Below the pieces are notes generated by a model. The model saw only the letters and a list, made by a program, of their open reading frames with translations. It searched no databases and was not told the DNA's origin. DNA of 64,000 bases from JAHJQQ01 sp032907525 (GTDB lineage: Bacteria; Pseudomonadota; Gammaproteobacteria; Thiohalobacterales; Thiohalobacteraceae): NCBI GenBank assembly GCA_032907525.1, contig JAJJPM010000039.1, forward strand, positions 1-64,000, read 5' to 3'. Made by a program: the position numbers and the translations under genes. Shown piece by piece: positions 52,704-63,434 of the stretch (position 1 is its first letter; each line of letters begins with the position of its first letter).

Positions 52704-52977
52704 AAAGTTTGCTGTTCCAGTGACGCTAAAGGGAACGGGTGGAGACGGCAATACTAAAGTAAACGGGCGTCCGGGGGATAACCCTCGTGGTCTTACCGGG
52801 TTGTCGGCCCAGGAGGCGCGGGACAGGGACGGTTTCCGGGCTCGACGAGCGTAAAAAATTTGGCACCTGCATGGGCCAGGGACGGGCCCGCGTCGCATTG
52901 TCAACAGTAAGAGATAACCTGCCGTTATGCAAAATATTTTATCTTCGAACGCGGATGCCGAGTCGGCTGGAGACAGC
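52704..52977. other. Divergent control region between gshA and pilG
   Basis: 274 bp. The stretch 52895-52945 is AT-rich and a natural place for promoters of both directions, but I see no pair of hexamers good enough to name. No gene found. The pilG frame is open here for another 51 bp, though the conserved PilG sequence starts later. Confidence 0.4.
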
Positions 52978-53388
52978 ATGGGTCAGGTCATGGACAGTCA
53001 GAATGACGACGGCCTGGCCGGCACCAAGGTCATGGTGATAGACGATTCGAAGACCATCCGCAGGACGGCGGAGACCTTGCTGAAGAAGGCGGGCTGCGAG
53101 GTCATCACGGCGACGGATGGATTCGAGGCGCTGGCGAAGATCGCTGATCACAGGCCCGACATCATCTTCGTCGACATCATGATGCCGCGCCTCGATGGTT
53201 ACCAGACCTGTGCCCTGATCAAGCACAACCAGGCCTTCAAGAGCACGCCCGTCGTGATGCTGTCCTCCAAAGACGGGCTGTTCGACCGCGCGCGGGGCCG
53301 GATCGTGGGGTCGGAAGAATATCTCACCAAGCCCTTCGCCAAGGAGGAACTGCTCGGTGCGATCAAACGGCATGTGCAGCGCGGCTGA
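52978..53388 (+). CDS. pilG: Twitching motility response regulator PilG
   Basis: A single-domain receiver of 136 residues: VMVIDDSKTIRRTAETLLKKAGCEVITATDGF, phospho-Asp in IIFVDIMMPRLDGYQTCALIK, and LTKPFAKEELLGAIKRHV. It closely follows Pseudomonas PilG, which is phosphorylated by ChpA and promotes pilus extension. GGAG 5 bases upstream supports 52978. It heads the Pil-Chp cluster. Confidence 0.95.
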   Translation: MGQVMDSQNDDGLAGTKVMVIDDSKTIRRTAETLLKKAGCEVITATDGFEALAKIADHRPDIIFVDIMMPRLDGYQTCALIKHNQAFKSTPVVMLSSKDGLFDRARGRIVGSEEYLTKPFAKEELLGAIKRHVQRG

Positions 53389-53552
53389 CGTATTGCCGGC
53401 GCCGATGCGGCAAAGGCAGGCGGCGCGCTGTCGCTGACCGAATTTCCAGGGCCACGTCAATCTTCCCGCAGGTCGGGCGATAACGTGGACACCTCCGTCG
53501 GTAAACGCATCCGGCGGGGACGTATGTGCAAGTTGAATGAAGGAGCCGATCG

Positions 53553-53918
53553 ATGACCCGTATTCTGATTGTGGACGATTCTCCCACCGAGATGCATGTG
53601 CTGAAGAGCATGCTGGAGAAGAATGGATTTCAAACACTGACTGCGGCGAGCGGCGAAGAGGGCGTGGAAGTCGCCAAGACCCAGAAACCCGACCTCGTGC
53701 TGATGGACGTCGTAATGCCCGGCCTGAACGGTTTCCAGGCGACGCGCCAATTGACCAAGAGCGCAGAGACCTCCTCCATCCCGGTGATCATCTGCACTAC
53801 CAAGGATCAGGAGACCGATCGCGTCTGGGGTATGCGTCAGGGCGCGACGGACTACATCACGAAACCGGTTGCCGAGGCCGACCTCATCGGCAAGGTGAAA
53901 GGCGCGTTGGGCGGCTGA
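53553..53918 (+). CDS. pilH: Twitching motility response regulator PilH
   Basis: A CheY-like receiver of 121 residues (ILIVDDSPTEMHVLKSMLEKNG, LVLMDVVMPGLNGFQATRQL, TTKDQETDRVWGMRQGATDYITKP). In Pseudomonas PilH opposes PilG, favouring pilus retraction or draining phosphate. AAGGAG precedes the ATG. The 164-bp gap after pilG shows no terminator or gene. Confidence 0.95.
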   Translation: MTRILIVDDSPTEMHVLKSMLEKNGFQTLTAASGEEGVEVAKTQKPDLVLMDVVMPGLNGFQATRQLTKSAETSSIPVIICTTKDQETDRVWGMRQGATDYITKPVAEADLIGKVKGALGG

Positions 53919-53954
53919 TGCCCGGGGTGGCATTTCGTCAGGGAGAAGACGCTG

Positions 53955-54500
53955 ATGACTTCTGCGCCGCATAACAGGCCATTGCAACTGCTCCGTGATC
54001 TGGAGGCGCGTTGCCGCGAGAACGCGCATGAATTGCCGCGGCAGATCGAGGTACGGGAGGACTGGTTGGGCATCGCCTTCCGCCTCGGCGAGCACCGCCT
54101 GGTTGCGCCGCTCGATCATGTGACCGAGATCCTGACCTATCCCGGGATGTCCAAGGTGCCGGGATCGAAAGAGTGGGTGCGGGGCATCGCCAATATCCGC
54201 GGGAATCTGCTTCCCATCATGGATCTGCAGGGTTATCTCCGTGGCCGCAGTACATTGCCGGGGCGGCTCAGCCGCATTCTCGTGGTCAACCACAAGGGCG
54301 TCTTTTCCGGGCTGGTCGTCGATGAGGTTCTCGGGCTCAAGCACTTCTTCCCCGAACAGCGGACGGAAGACCTGCCGAGCAGCGATCCCGCATTGGCGGC
54401 CTATCTGCTGCACGGGTTCTACTCCGGTGATGACCATTGGGGGGTTTTCAGCCTGAAAAGGCTCGCGGAGACGCCGCAGTTTCTCCAGGCGGCTATCTGA
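53955..54500 (+). CDS. pilI: CheW-like adaptor PilI
   Basis: 181 residues with a CheW domain: AFRLGEHRLVAPLDHVTEILTYPGMSKVPGSKEWVRGIANIRGNLLP, then ILVVNHKGVFSGLVVDEVLGLKHF. It couples the receptor PilJ to the kinase ChpA. It follows pilH by 36 bp. Confidence 0.94.
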   Translation: MTSAPHNRPLQLLRDLEARCRENAHELPRQIEVREDWLGIAFRLGEHRLVAPLDHVTEILTYPGMSKVPGSKEWVRGIANIRGNLLPIMDLQGYLRGRSTLPGRLSRILVVNHKGVFSGLVVDEVLGLKHFFPEQRTEDLPSSDPALAAYLLHGFYSGDDHWGVFSLKRLAETPQFLQAAI

Positions 54501-54611
54501 GCGGGAACTCGAGGGAGCAAGCCTCACGCCGGCCATCGGATTGGCCGGCAAATTGCATAAGAACTTCATAAGTAATTCCGGGAAGTAATTCAAGGGTCAG
54601 GAGACAGGGTG

Positions 54612-56630
54612 ATGAGCACAGCGAAAGCCGCTTCCGTCAAACGGGGCACGAGCAAAAGCGTCGGGTATCTGATCGGCGGGTTGTTGATCTCCGCCGGCCT
54701 CATGTTTGCCGTGTTCTGGTACATGGGCCGCCTGGCGGGTTTCGACAAGGAATACATCGGATACGCCGGCGAGCAGCAGGTTCTGTCGCAGCGGATCGCG
54801 AAATACGCGCTGGAGGCATCCAGCGGCAACGAAGCCGCCTTCGATCAGGTCATCAAGTATCGTGAGCGGTTCAGTCAGACGCTGGGTTATATGCGCGACG
54901 GCAATGCCGAAACCGGTCTTCCGCCGACCAGCGGCGACGCGCTGGCGGCGCTCGACGATGCGGCCGCAAAATGGAATTCCTTCCGTACTTCGGTGGACAC
55001 CGTGCTGAACGGCAAGCAACTGGTGCTGTCGGTGAAGGAGACGGCCGGCGTGATCAACGAGTTCATGCCCCAGCTGCTCAGCCATTATGAAGACGTCGTG
55101 CGCATCCTGGTAAAGAAGGGGGCAGGCCAGGATCAGGTGCGAATCGCCAGTCGTCAGCTGATGCTCTCACAGCGAATAGTCAATAACCTGAACAAGGTGC
55201 TTGCCGGCGACGATGCTGCCGCAGCTACCGAACAGTTCGCCAAGGATACCGAAGAGTTCGGACAGGTTCTCGAAGATCAGATCCGCGGCGGCGACAATGT
55301 GCAGGCGATCAAGGATCCCGAGGCCGAGGCCAAGCTGCGCGAGATCGCCATGCTGTTCAGCTCGGTGAGCGACTACGTCGGCGAGATGCTGGACAACTCG
55401 GAAGATCTGCTGGGCGTTCAGGCGGCGGCGAGCAATGCCTCCCGGATGTCCGACGAGCTGTTTGCGGCCGCCCTCGCACTGCAGAACATATATACACAGG
55501 CGCCGGCGAAGCGTCTCATCAAGAACGAGGTCGCCTACGTATTCGGCGTCATCGCGCTTGCCTGCCTGGTTCTCCTCGGTGTGGCTCTGAAGCGCGACGC
55601 GGAAAGCCGCCGCGAAGCTGCCGAGGCCATCAACAAGCGCAACCAGGCGGCCATTCTGCGTCTGCTCGACGAGATGGGAAATCTGGCGGACGGCGACCTG
55701 ACCCGCTACGCGACAGTTACGGAAGACATAACGGGCGCTATCGCGGACTCCGTCAATTTCACCATCGACGCCCTCCGGGATGTGGTGGAGACCATCAATA
55801 CCACATCAGGGCAGGTTTCGAGCGCTGCGGAACAGACCAGGTCGACCGCGATCAAGCTCGCCGAGGCCAGTGAGCACCAGGCCGCGGAAATCACCTCGGC
55901 GAGCACCGCGATCAACGAAATGGCGGTTTCGATCGGAGAGGTGTCCCAGAATGCCAAGGAATCGGCAGGGGTCGCGAACAAGTCGGTGGAAATCGCGAAC
56001 AAGGGCGGCAAGGCCGTGCGTCGAACCATCGAAGGCATGGATTCGATCCGCGAGCAGATTCAGGAGACTTCCAAACGCATCAAGCGTCTCGGCGAGTCTT
56101 CCCAGGAGATCGGTGACATCGTGGAGCTGATCAACGACATCGCCGAACAGACCAACATTCTGGCCTTGAACGCCGCGATCCAGGCCGCCATGGCCGGTGA
56201 GGCGGGTCGTGGCTTTGCGGTGGTTGCCGACGAAGTGCAGCGCCTCGCAGAACGTTCGTCCAATGCCACCAAGCAGATCGAAGCCCTGGTCAAGACCATT
56301 CAGACGGATACCAACGAAGCGGTCATCTCGATGGAGCAGAGTACCGCGGGCGTGGTCAACGGGGCTCGCCTTGCGGAGGACGCCGGTGACGCCCTGGACG
56401 AAATCGTGAGCGTGTCGACTCACCTCGCCGACCTCATCGAAACGATTTCGGTGTCGGCTGCCCAGCAGTCGAAGGCGGCCGTCGAGATCTCGTCGACCAT
56501 GAACGTCATCCAGGAGATCACCACCCAGACGAACGCCGGCACCAACGAGACCGCGGCCTCGATCGGCAACCTCACCGAGTTGTCCAACGATCTGCGCCGC
56601 ACCGTTGCCGGCTTCAAGCTGCCCGACTGA
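54612..56630 (+). CDS. pilJ: Methyl-accepting chemotaxis protein PilJ
   Basis: 672 residues. Two membrane segments (near 19-39 and 311-331) flank a periplasmic domain with two PilJ-type repeats carrying the SQR motif (QQVLSQRIAKYAL, QLMLSQRIVNNLN). A HAMP-like linker and a signalling domain with the hairpin DIVELINDIAEQTNILALNAAIQAAMAGEAGRGFAVVADEV follow. The receptor may sense retracted pilin. ATG at 54612 has AGGAG 8 bases upstream; a GTG three bases earlier is also possible. Confidence 0.95.
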   Translation: MSTAKAASVKRGTSKSVGYLIGGLLISAGLMFAVFWYMGRLAGFDKEYIGYAGEQQVLSQRIAKYALEASSGNEAAFDQVIKYRERFSQTLGYMRDGNAETGLPPTSGDALAALDDAAAKWNSFRTSVDTVLNGKQLVLSVKETAGVINEFMPQLLSHYEDVVRILVKKGAGQDQVRIASRQLMLSQRIVNNLNKVLAGDDAAAATEQFAKDTEEFGQVLEDQIRGGDNVQAIKDPEAEAKLREIAMLFSSVSDYVGEMLDNSEDLLGVQAAASNASRMSDELFAAALALQNIYTQAPAKRLIKNEVAYVFGVIALACLVLLGVALKRDAESRREAAEAINKRNQAAILRLLDEMGNLADGDLTRYATVTEDITGAIADSVNFTIDALRDVVETINTTSGQVSSAAEQTRSTAIKLAEASEHQAAEITSASTAINEMAVSIGEVSQNAKESAGVANKSVEIANKGGKAVRRTIEGMDSIREQIQETSKRIKRLGESSQEIGDIVELINDIAEQTNILALNAAIQAAMAGEAGRGFAVVADEVQRLAERSSNATKQIEALVKTIQTDTNEAVISMEQSTAGVVNGARLAEDAGDALDEIVSVSTHLADLIETISVSAAQQSKAAVEISSTMNVIQEITTQTNAGTNETAASIGNLTELSNDLRRTVAGFKLPD

Positions 56631-56702
56631 CGTGCACCTGCCAGACCGGTGATGGAGCGATGAATCGTGGGATGGTCAGCGGCGAAGCATGCCTGGAGTG
56701 CC

Positions 56703-57569
56703 ATGACGGACCAGCTGCCGGGGCTGGACGATGCCCAGATGCTGAAATGGATGGAGCTGATAGAGCGCCGCACCGGTGTAACCATCCCGCCTGAGCGCAA
56801 ATCCTTCATGGCAGTCGGGCTGCGCGCCTGCATGCGCGAGACCGAAGCGGCGGATTATGACGGCTACTACCGGCTGTTGACCACAGGGCACAGGTGGTCG
56901 CGCGAATGGGCGATGCTGATGGATCGCATCACCGTGCATGAAACGTCTTTCTTTCGGCACGCCCCTTCGCTGGAACTGCTCACTGGCGATATCCTGCCCG
57001 GCTTTCTCGCGCGCAATTCCGAATCCGGAAGGTGTTTCCATGCGTGGAGCCTCGGGTGCTCCACCGGCGAAGAGCCTTATTCGCTGGCCATGGTGATCGA
57101 TGGATACATGCAGCGATACTCCGATCAGACGATGTTCGGCATCACCGCGACGGATATCAGTCAGCCATCGCTGGACATCGGGCGCAAAGGTGTGTATGGC
57201 GGGCGGCGCCTGAGCGGTGTGCCGGAAGAGCTGCGTGAACGCTACTTCCGGCGCGTCGGTGACGATGCGTATCAGGTCGTGGATCGCCTCCGTCGCCGAG
57301 TCTGTTTTTCCAGGGTCAATGTCGTGCAACTGGAACAGCTTCCGCTGCGCGACCTGGATCTGATCTATTGCCAGAACATGCTCATCTATTTTTCGCGGGG
57401 GCGGAGACTGGATCTGCTGCGGGATATTGCGAAGAGGCTTGCGCCTGGCGGGGTCCTGGTTTTGGGGCCGGGAGATATGCCCAGCTGGTCACATCCGGAG
57501 TTCGAGCGCATCCGGTTCGAGGGGACGCTTGCCTACCGTCGTCTCTCAGGCGCGGTCGGGAACGCATAA
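56703..57569 (+). CDS. pilK: Chemotaxis methyltransferase PilK (CheR)
   Basis: 288 residues of CheR type: an N-terminal helical domain, then the SAM-binding fold (HAWSLGCSTGEEPYSLAMVIDGYM) and the catalytic region (ITVHETSFFRHAPSLELL, CQNMLIYFSRGRRLDLLRDI). It methylates PilJ glutamates. The ATG at 56703 with GGAG is chosen over an in-frame GTG at 56667. chpA follows almost at once. Confidence 0.93.
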   Translation: MTDQLPGLDDAQMLKWMELIERRTGVTIPPERKSFMAVGLRACMRETEAADYDGYYRLLTTGHRWSREWAMLMDRITVHETSFFRHAPSLELLTGDILPGFLARNSESGRCFHAWSLGCSTGEEPYSLAMVIDGYMQRYSDQTMFGITATDISQPSLDIGRKGVYGGRRLSGVPEELRERYFRRVGDDAYQVVDRLRRRVCFSRVNVVQLEQLPLRDLDLIYCQNMLIYFSRGRRLDLLRDIAKRLAPGGVLVLGPGDMPSWSHPEFERIRFEGTLAYRRLSGAVGNA

Positions 57570-57578
57570 GGGATGATA

Positions 57579-60500
57579 ATGAACGAAGCAATCGACTACA
57601 GCACTGTCAAATGGGTGAAGCAGGAGCTCGATGCGACACTGAAACAGGCGCGTCAGGCCTTGGAAGCCTACGTCGAAACGCCGGCCGACGACGCGCAGCT
57701 GCGTTTTTGCGCGGTCCATCTGCACCAGGTCTACGGCACGCTGCAGATGGTGGAGCTGTATGGGGCGGCGCTCCTGGCGGAGGAAATGGAGCACGTCGTC
57801 GAGGCCTTGATCGCCGATTCGGTTGGGCAGCGGCAGGAGGCCTATGAACTCGTCATGCGGGGCATCCTGCAACTGCCCGATTACCTGGAACGTCTCGTTG
57901 CCGGCCATCGTGATATCCCGCTGGTGCTGTTGCCGCTTCTGAACGATCTGCGGGCCATTCGCGGCCAGAAGCTGTTGTCGGACAACTCGCTGTTCATGCC
58001 GGACCTGGATGCGGTGTTGCCTGACGATTTGCAGGAGACGTCAGCCGGAGAGGATTCGCAGGCAGTGGCCCGCAAACAGCGCCATTCGTATCAGTTGGCG
58101 CTGCTGGGCTGGTTCCGGGGCAAGGAAGCGGAAGCCAATCTCGATCGGCTCCGCCAGGTGCTGACCGGTCTGCGTCTCGCCAGTGCGACGGATTCGGTGC
58201 GCCGCCTATGGTGGGTGGCCGAGGGTATGGTCGCCGCGTTGCGGCACGGCTGGCTGGAGCCGAGTATGGCCACCAAGCTGCTGCTCGGCCAGACGGATCG
58301 CCAGATCAAGCGGCTCATCGATGAAGGCGAGGCGGCGCTCGCTGCCGATGCGCCGCGGGATCTGATCAAGAATCTGCTGTTCTACATCGCACGGGCGCGC
58401 GACGGGGGCGAGCCTGTCACGCGGATCAAGAGCGTATTCCGGCTCGGCGCCCTGCTCCCTGACCAGTCGGAACTGGAACAGGCGGCGGTCAGTCTTTCCG
58501 GCCATAACGCGGAGCTGATGACGACGGTCTCGACGGCGATAAAGGAGGATCTCGCCCGCGTCAAGGATGCGGTGGACCTCTTCCAGCGTGGCGGCGGGAA
58601 AACCCTTACGACGCTGCAGCCTGCGGCCGAAACCCTGCGGCAGATCGCGGATACGCTCGGCATGCTCGGCCTCGGCTCGTTGCGCAAGATCGCGCAGACC
58701 CAGGCCGACGCGACGACCGATATGGTCGAGGGACGCCGCCAGGTGGATGAACTCGTATTGATGGACGTCGCGGCCGCGCTGATATCCATCGAGTCGTCGC
58801 TGGACGCGCTTGCCAAGGGCAGGGTCGCGCCGCCTGCCATGACCAACGAGGAGAACGGGCAGGCGCTTCCGGACGCGGAATTCAATCAGGTCAGAATGGT
58901 GGTGGCGGACGAGGCCATACGCGACATCGCCCAGGCCAAGGATTCCATCCTCGCTTTCATGGAGAGCGAGAACGACTTCTCCCTGCTCGACAAGGTTCCT
59001 CAGATTTTTCACCAGATCAGCGGCGGGCTGCTGCTTCTTGGCGAACAGCGCGCCGCCTCGATCGTCGACGCGTTGCGCGGCTATGTGGCCGACAGTGTGC
59101 GCGACGCCAACATGCGACCCGATCAGCCGACATTCGATGCGCTGGCCGACGCCGTTTCCAGCGTCGAATATTATTTCGAAGGGTTGCGCGAGGGTCGGCT
59201 GTTCGGACAGTCCATCCTCGATGCGGCGGAACGAAGCCTCGAGCGACTCGGGCATGGCACGGCACAGACGGTCGCCGCTCCCGTCGTCGAAGAGGCCGAG
59301 GACGTGGCCGCCAAGGACGGATCCGGCGGACAGGGGATCGACATGTCAGCCTTGGAGGGCCCGGGCCCCTCAGAGGGAGCCGGTTACCAGGTCGATCAGA
59401 CCCTCGATGGCTCCATTGTCGTGGAAGATCCGGAGCAGATCGATATGGCTCCGGCCGATGGGCTGGACGCCACGGAAGTGGAGGCCATCGAGCTTGCCGA
59501 TATCGTTGCGGAACCGGTGTCATCTCTGCCGGATGACGAGGAGCCTGTTCCGGAGGCACCCGGCATCGACGTGTCGTTCGAACAAACGGAAATCGTCGTC
59601 ACCGAGGCGTCCGCGCCATCCGTGGCCCGCGCAGCAGCCCCGCAAGCGCTGAGTGAGGACATAGATGCCGAGATCCTGGAAATATTTATCGAGGAATCGG
59701 AAGAAGAACTGGCCAACATCAAGGAATTTCTTCCGCGTTGGCTGAATGACGAAGAGGACCGGGACGCGCTCACCGGCATGCGGCGTTCGTTCCACACATT
59801 GAAAGGCAGTGGTCGCCTCGTCGGCGCCATGCGCATTGGCGAGTTCGCATGGGCATTCGAGAACATGCTCAACCGCGTCATCGATGGAACGATCCCGCGC
59901 AGTGCCACGGTCTGTGGCCTGCTCGAGCGTGCGGCGCGAGTGCTTCCGGAACTGATCGCCCAGATCCGGGACGGATCTGCGACGGCCGAGCCGGCCGAGG
60001 CGCTGGCAGAGCTTGCCCAGGCCTGCAGCCGAGGAGAGGCGGTTTCGCTCGATGCCCTGGACGCGCAGCCTATTGCTGCCGCAGCCGAGGCCGAGCCGGT
60101 CGTATCCGACGCGCAGGACAGCGACGAAGCCGCGGCTGATGAAGCGGCTGCCGAAGAGGTTGTCAGCCAGACATCGGCGGACGACTCCAGGCTTGACCCG
60201 GTACTGTACGAGATCTTCAGCAACGAGTCCCGCGATCATGTGGGAACGGTACTGTCTTTCCTCGAGACGTGCAGGACCGCGAGCCACGAGTGCCATGTGA
60301 CGGACCCGCTCCTGCGGGCGCTGCACACGCTGCACGGCAGTGCGCGCATGGCCGGGGCCGACGCCATCGCCGAAGTGGCCAACGCCATCGAGCGATATGC
60401 CAAGGCATTGCGCAGAGACGATCTGCCTTTGCCGGGCGAGGGCGCCGATATGATCGCCCGCGCGATGGAGGTCATCGAGAGCCTGGTGGCACGGCTCCAG

Positions 60501-63434
60501 CACGAGGATACCGGTCACCCGGACTATACGGCCGTCGTGCAGGGTCTGGAGGACCTTTCGCAGCGTGCGGCCCAGGCCGGTTCCGAGGCGGCGCTCTCAT
60601 CCGAGGCCCTGCCGGCCGCGGACGCCGGCGGCATGGTCGTGGAGGCCATCGCACCCGAGGATGCCGGTCTCGGCGTCCAGGATATCCAGTCGTTCGAGGT
60701 CGAATCGCTGGACGTTCCCTCGGACGATGAGACCGGAAGCGTGGAGCCCCTGGAGATCGTGCTCGAGGGGGCGGATGACCTGGACCCCTTCAGTCAGCCG
60801 CCCGACGCGGCCGGCCGTGATTCGGAAGACCCGTTTGCCGATCCCTTTGACGAGTCGCTGGGCGTGGTCGAGGCATCCGCACCGGAGATGGGAGAGTTCG
60901 AGTCACCGGAGAGAGGCGATCCGATCGCCGCCGTGGCTCAACCGACCGCACCTCCCGACCAATCCGAAGACGCAGTCGTGTCCACCGTCGTTTCGGACGC
61001 GGCCGGCACGGCACCCGGCGACAAACTAGCCGATCACGGTGGCGAGCAGGGGATAGGTTACGACACGGCGGACCAGGACCTCATCGACGTTTTCCTCGAG
61101 GAAGGCGAAGAGATTCTGGCGGCCAGTGACGCAGCGCTGCACAAATGGATCGAGGCGCCCGGCGATCAGGCGCTGATGGCGGAACTGCAGCGGCATCTGC
61201 ATACCCTGAAAGGTGGTGCGCGCATGGCCGGCATCGCCGCCATCGGCGATCTGAGTCACTCCCTGGAATCGTTGTTGATCGCCGTGGTCGATGGTCTGGT
61301 GGCCCCTTCCGCCGATCTGTTTGAAGTACTGCTGGTGGCTCAGGATCGGCTGGTGCACATGCTCGAGGCGGTGCGCGACCGCAAGCCGTTGCAGGCGGCG
61401 ACCGGCGTGATCGATCGGCTCGAGGCCCTGCGCCGCGGCGAGGCGCCCGTCGCCGTTCCGACCCGGACGGACGGGGAATCGGCGTCGGCGCCCGTGCCGG
61501 CGCCTGAGCCCGTGGAGAGGCCGGCGTCGGCCGCGGTATCCGCGCAGCCCGGGCCTGTCGCGTCGGAACCGTCTTCCGATGAACAGATGACCGTGGCACG
61601 CAGCCAGCAGGAACTCGTGCGCGTGCGTGCGGACCTTCTGGATAACATGGTGAATTTCGCCGGCGAGATCAGCATCTACCGCTCACGGCTCGAGCAGCAG
61701 ATCGGCAGCATGCGATTCAACCTGTCCGAGCTCGGTCAGACCGTCGAGCGCATCCGCGAACAGCTGCGCAAGCTCGAAATCGAAACCGAGGCTCAGGTGC
61801 TTTTCCGCTACGAGCGTGACGTTGCATCGGCAGACGAGCACTTCGATCCGCTGGAAATGGACCGTTATTCGCACCTGCAGCAGCTGTCCCGGTCCATGCT
61901 GGAAAGTATCAGTGACCTGGTCAGCATTCAGGGCCTGATGGACAACATCACCCGCGAGTCGGAAACGCTTCTTCTGCAGCAGTCCCGTGTCAACACGGAG
62001 CTGCAGGAAGGTCTGATGCGCACTCGCATGGTGCCGTTCGCCGGGCTCGCGCCGCGCATGCGCCGAATCGTACGGCAAGCGGCACAGGAACTCGGCAAGC
62101 GTGCGGAACTGGTGCTCGAGGGTGCCGAAGGCGAGATGGACCGCACGGTGATCGATCGCATCATCGCTCCCATCGAGCACATGCTGCGAAATGCCGTGGC
62201 ACATGGCATCGAGACGCCCGAACGGCGCACCGCGGCTGGCAAGAAGCCCTCGGGAACCATCAAGGTCAGCCTTTCCCGCGACGGCTCGGAAGTCGTGATA
62301 CGTCTTGCCGATGACGGCGCCGGCATGAATATCGCGGCGATCCGCCGCAAGGCGCGCGAGCGCGGGCTGATAGCGGATGATGCGGAGGTGAGCGATTCCG
62401 ACGTGATGCAGTTCGTGCTCGAGACCGGCTTCAGCACGGCCGAACAGGTTTCCCAGATTGCCGGTCGCGGCGTCGGAATGGACGTGGTCAACAGCGAGGT
62501 CAAGCAGCTCGGCGGCTCGCTGCACATCGATTCCAAGCAGGGCGCCGGCACGATCTTCACCATCCGTCTGCCTTTCACGCTGGCCATCAGCCAGGCGCTG
62601 CTGGTGCAGGTTCACGAAGAAGTCTACGCGATTCCGCTGACCGGCATCGAAGGTATCGTGCGCATGCGCGGCGATGAATTGTCACGCTATCTCGGCGACG
62701 CATCGGCACGCTTCGAATACGCCGGATTCAGCTATCCGGTTCACAACCTCGGCGAGTTGCTGGGGCATGGCGCGGCCGCGGGTTCCGCGACCGCCAAGCG
62801 GCTGCCGGTCCTTCTGGTGCGATCGGGCGACCACCGTATGGCGTTGCAGGTCGAGGGTCTGCTGGGCAGTCGTGAAACGGTGGTCAAGTCGGTCGGGCCG
62901 CAGATCAGCAGCGTACGCGGCATCTCGGGCGCGACCATTCTCGGCGACGGCCGCGTGGTGTTGATCCTGGATCTCGGCGGTCTGTTGCGCTCCGGGGGCG
63001 TCAGCGCAACCATCGAGCGGGTATTGGCGGAAGCTGCGCGGCCGGAGGCACGGCAGCCGCTGGTCATGGTGGTCGACGATTCAATCACCGTGCGGAAGGT
63101 CACGACCCGCCTGCTGGAGCGCAATGGCATGCAGGTCATCACTGCGAAGGACGGTGTCGACGCCGTTGCGAAGCTGCAGGAACATCTGCCTGATGTCATG
63201 CTGCTGGATATCGAGATGCCGCGCATGGACGGCTTCGAGCTCGCGACGCACATCCGCAACGAGACGCGCCTGCGCGAGATCCCGATCATCATGATCACTT
63301 CGCGCACCGGAGACAAGCATCGGCGCCGGGCCATGGAGATCGGCGTCGATCGATATCTGGGCAAGCCCTATCAGGAGAGCGAACTGCTGGAGACCATAAG
63401 CGGATTGGTGAAGGGGCGCGATGCCCATGGCTGA
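57579..63434 (+). CDS. chpA: Chemosensory hybrid histidine kinase ChpA with three Hpt domains
   Basis: 1951 residues, shorter than Pseudomonas ChpA. The N-terminal ~560 residues resemble the FimL-like part. Three Hpt domains follow with phospho-His near 739 (FHTLKGSGR), 916 (LHTLHGSAR) and 1208 (LHTLKGGAR), separated by acidic Ala/Glu/Asp linkers. Then come a dimerisation region, HATPase (NAVAHGIETPE near 1538, GAGMNIAAIRRKA), a CheW-like domain and a C-terminal receiver (VVDDSITVRKVT, Asp near 1877). AAGGG 6 bases before 57579 decides the start. It phosphorylates PilG and PilH and overlaps the cheB gene. Confidence 0.95.
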   Translation: MNEAIDYSTVKWVKQELDATLKQARQALEAYVETPADDAQLRFCAVHLHQVYGTLQMVELYGAALLAEEMEHVVEALIADSVGQRQEAYELVMRGILQLPDYLERLVAGHRDIPLVLLPLLNDLRAIRGQKLLSDNSLFMPDLDAVLPDDLQETSAGEDSQAVARKQRHSYQLALLGWFRGKEAEANLDRLRQVLTGLRLASATDSVRRLWWVAEGMVAALRHGWLEPSMATKLLLGQTDRQIKRLIDEGEAALAADAPRDLIKNLLFYIARARDGGEPVTRIKSVFRLGALLPDQSELEQAAVSLSGHNAELMTTVSTAIKEDLARVKDAVDLFQRGGGKTLTTLQPAAETLRQIADTLGMLGLGSLRKIAQTQADATTDMVEGRRQVDELVLMDVAAALISIESSLDALAKGRVAPPAMTNEENGQALPDAEFNQVRMVVADEAIRDIAQAKDSILAFMESENDFSLLDKVPQIFHQISGGLLLLGEQRAASIVDALRGYVADSVRDANMRPDQPTFDALADAVSSVEYYFEGLREGRLFGQSILDAAERSLERLGHGTAQTVAAPVVEEAEDVAAKDGSGGQGIDMSALEGPGPSEGAGYQVDQTLDGSIVVEDPEQIDMAPADGLDATEVEAIELADIVAEPVSSLPDDEEPVPEAPGIDVSFEQTEIVVTEASAPSVARAAAPQALSEDIDAEILEIFIEESEEELANIKEFLPRWLNDEEDRDALTGMRRSFHTLKGSGRLVGAMRIGEFAWAFENMLNRVIDGTIPRSATVCGLLERAARVLPELIAQIRDGSATAEPAEALAELAQACSRGEAVSLDALDAQPIAAAAEAEPVVSDAQDSDEAAADEAAAEEVVSQTSADDSRLDPVLYEIFSNESRDHVGTVLSFLETCRTASHECHVTDPLLRALHTLHGSARMAGADAIAEVANAIERYAKALRRDDLPLPGEGADMIARAMEVIESLVARLQHEDTGHPDYTAVVQGLEDLSQRAAQAGSEAALSSEALPAADAGGMVVEAIAPEDAGLGVQDIQSFEVESLDVPSDDETGSVEPLEIVLEGADDLDPFSQPPDAAGRDSEDPFADPFDESLGVVEASAPEMGEFESPERGDPIAAVAQPTAPPDQSEDAVVSTVVSDAAGTAPGDKLADHGGEQGIGYDTADQDLIDVFLEEGEEILAASDAALHKWIEAPGDQALMAELQRHLHTLKGGARMAGIAAIGDLSHSLESLLIAVVDGLVAPSADLFEVLLVAQDRLVHMLEAVRDRKPLQAATGVIDRLEALRRGEAPVAVPTRTDGESASAPVPAPEPVERPASAAVSAQPGPVASEPSSDEQMTVARSQQELVRVRADLLDNMVNFAGEISIYRSRLEQQIGSMRFNLSELGQTVERIREQLRKLEIETEAQVLFRYERDVASADEHFDPLEMDRYSHLQQLSRSMLESISDLVSIQGLMDNITRESETLLLQQSRVNTELQEGLMRTRMVPFAGLAPRMRRIVRQAAQELGKRAELVLEGAEGEMDRTVIDRIIAPIEHMLRNAVAHGIETPERRTAAGKKPSGTIKVSLSRDGSEVVIRLADDGAGMNIAAIRRKARERGLIADDAEVSDSDVMQFVLETGFSTAEQVSQIAGRGVGMDVVNSEVKQLGGSLHIDSKQGAGTIFTIRLPFTLAISQALLVQVHEEVYAIPLTGIEGIVRMRGDELSRYLGDASARFEYAGFSYPVHNLGELLGHGAAAGSATAKRLPVLLVRSGDHRMALQVEGLLGSRETVVKSVGPQISSVRGISGATILGDGRVVLILDLGGLLRSGGVSATIERVLAEAARPEARQPLVMVVDDSITVRKVTTRLLERNGMQVITAKDGVDAVAKLQEHLPDVMLLDIEMPRMDGFELATHIRNETRLREIPIIMITSRTGDKHRRRAMEIGVDRYLGKPYQESELLETISGLVKGRDAHG

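Noticed and set aside
52704..52977. Riboswitch upstream of gshA or pilG
   Set aside because: No conserved riboswitch core could be recognised in the AT-rich stretch.
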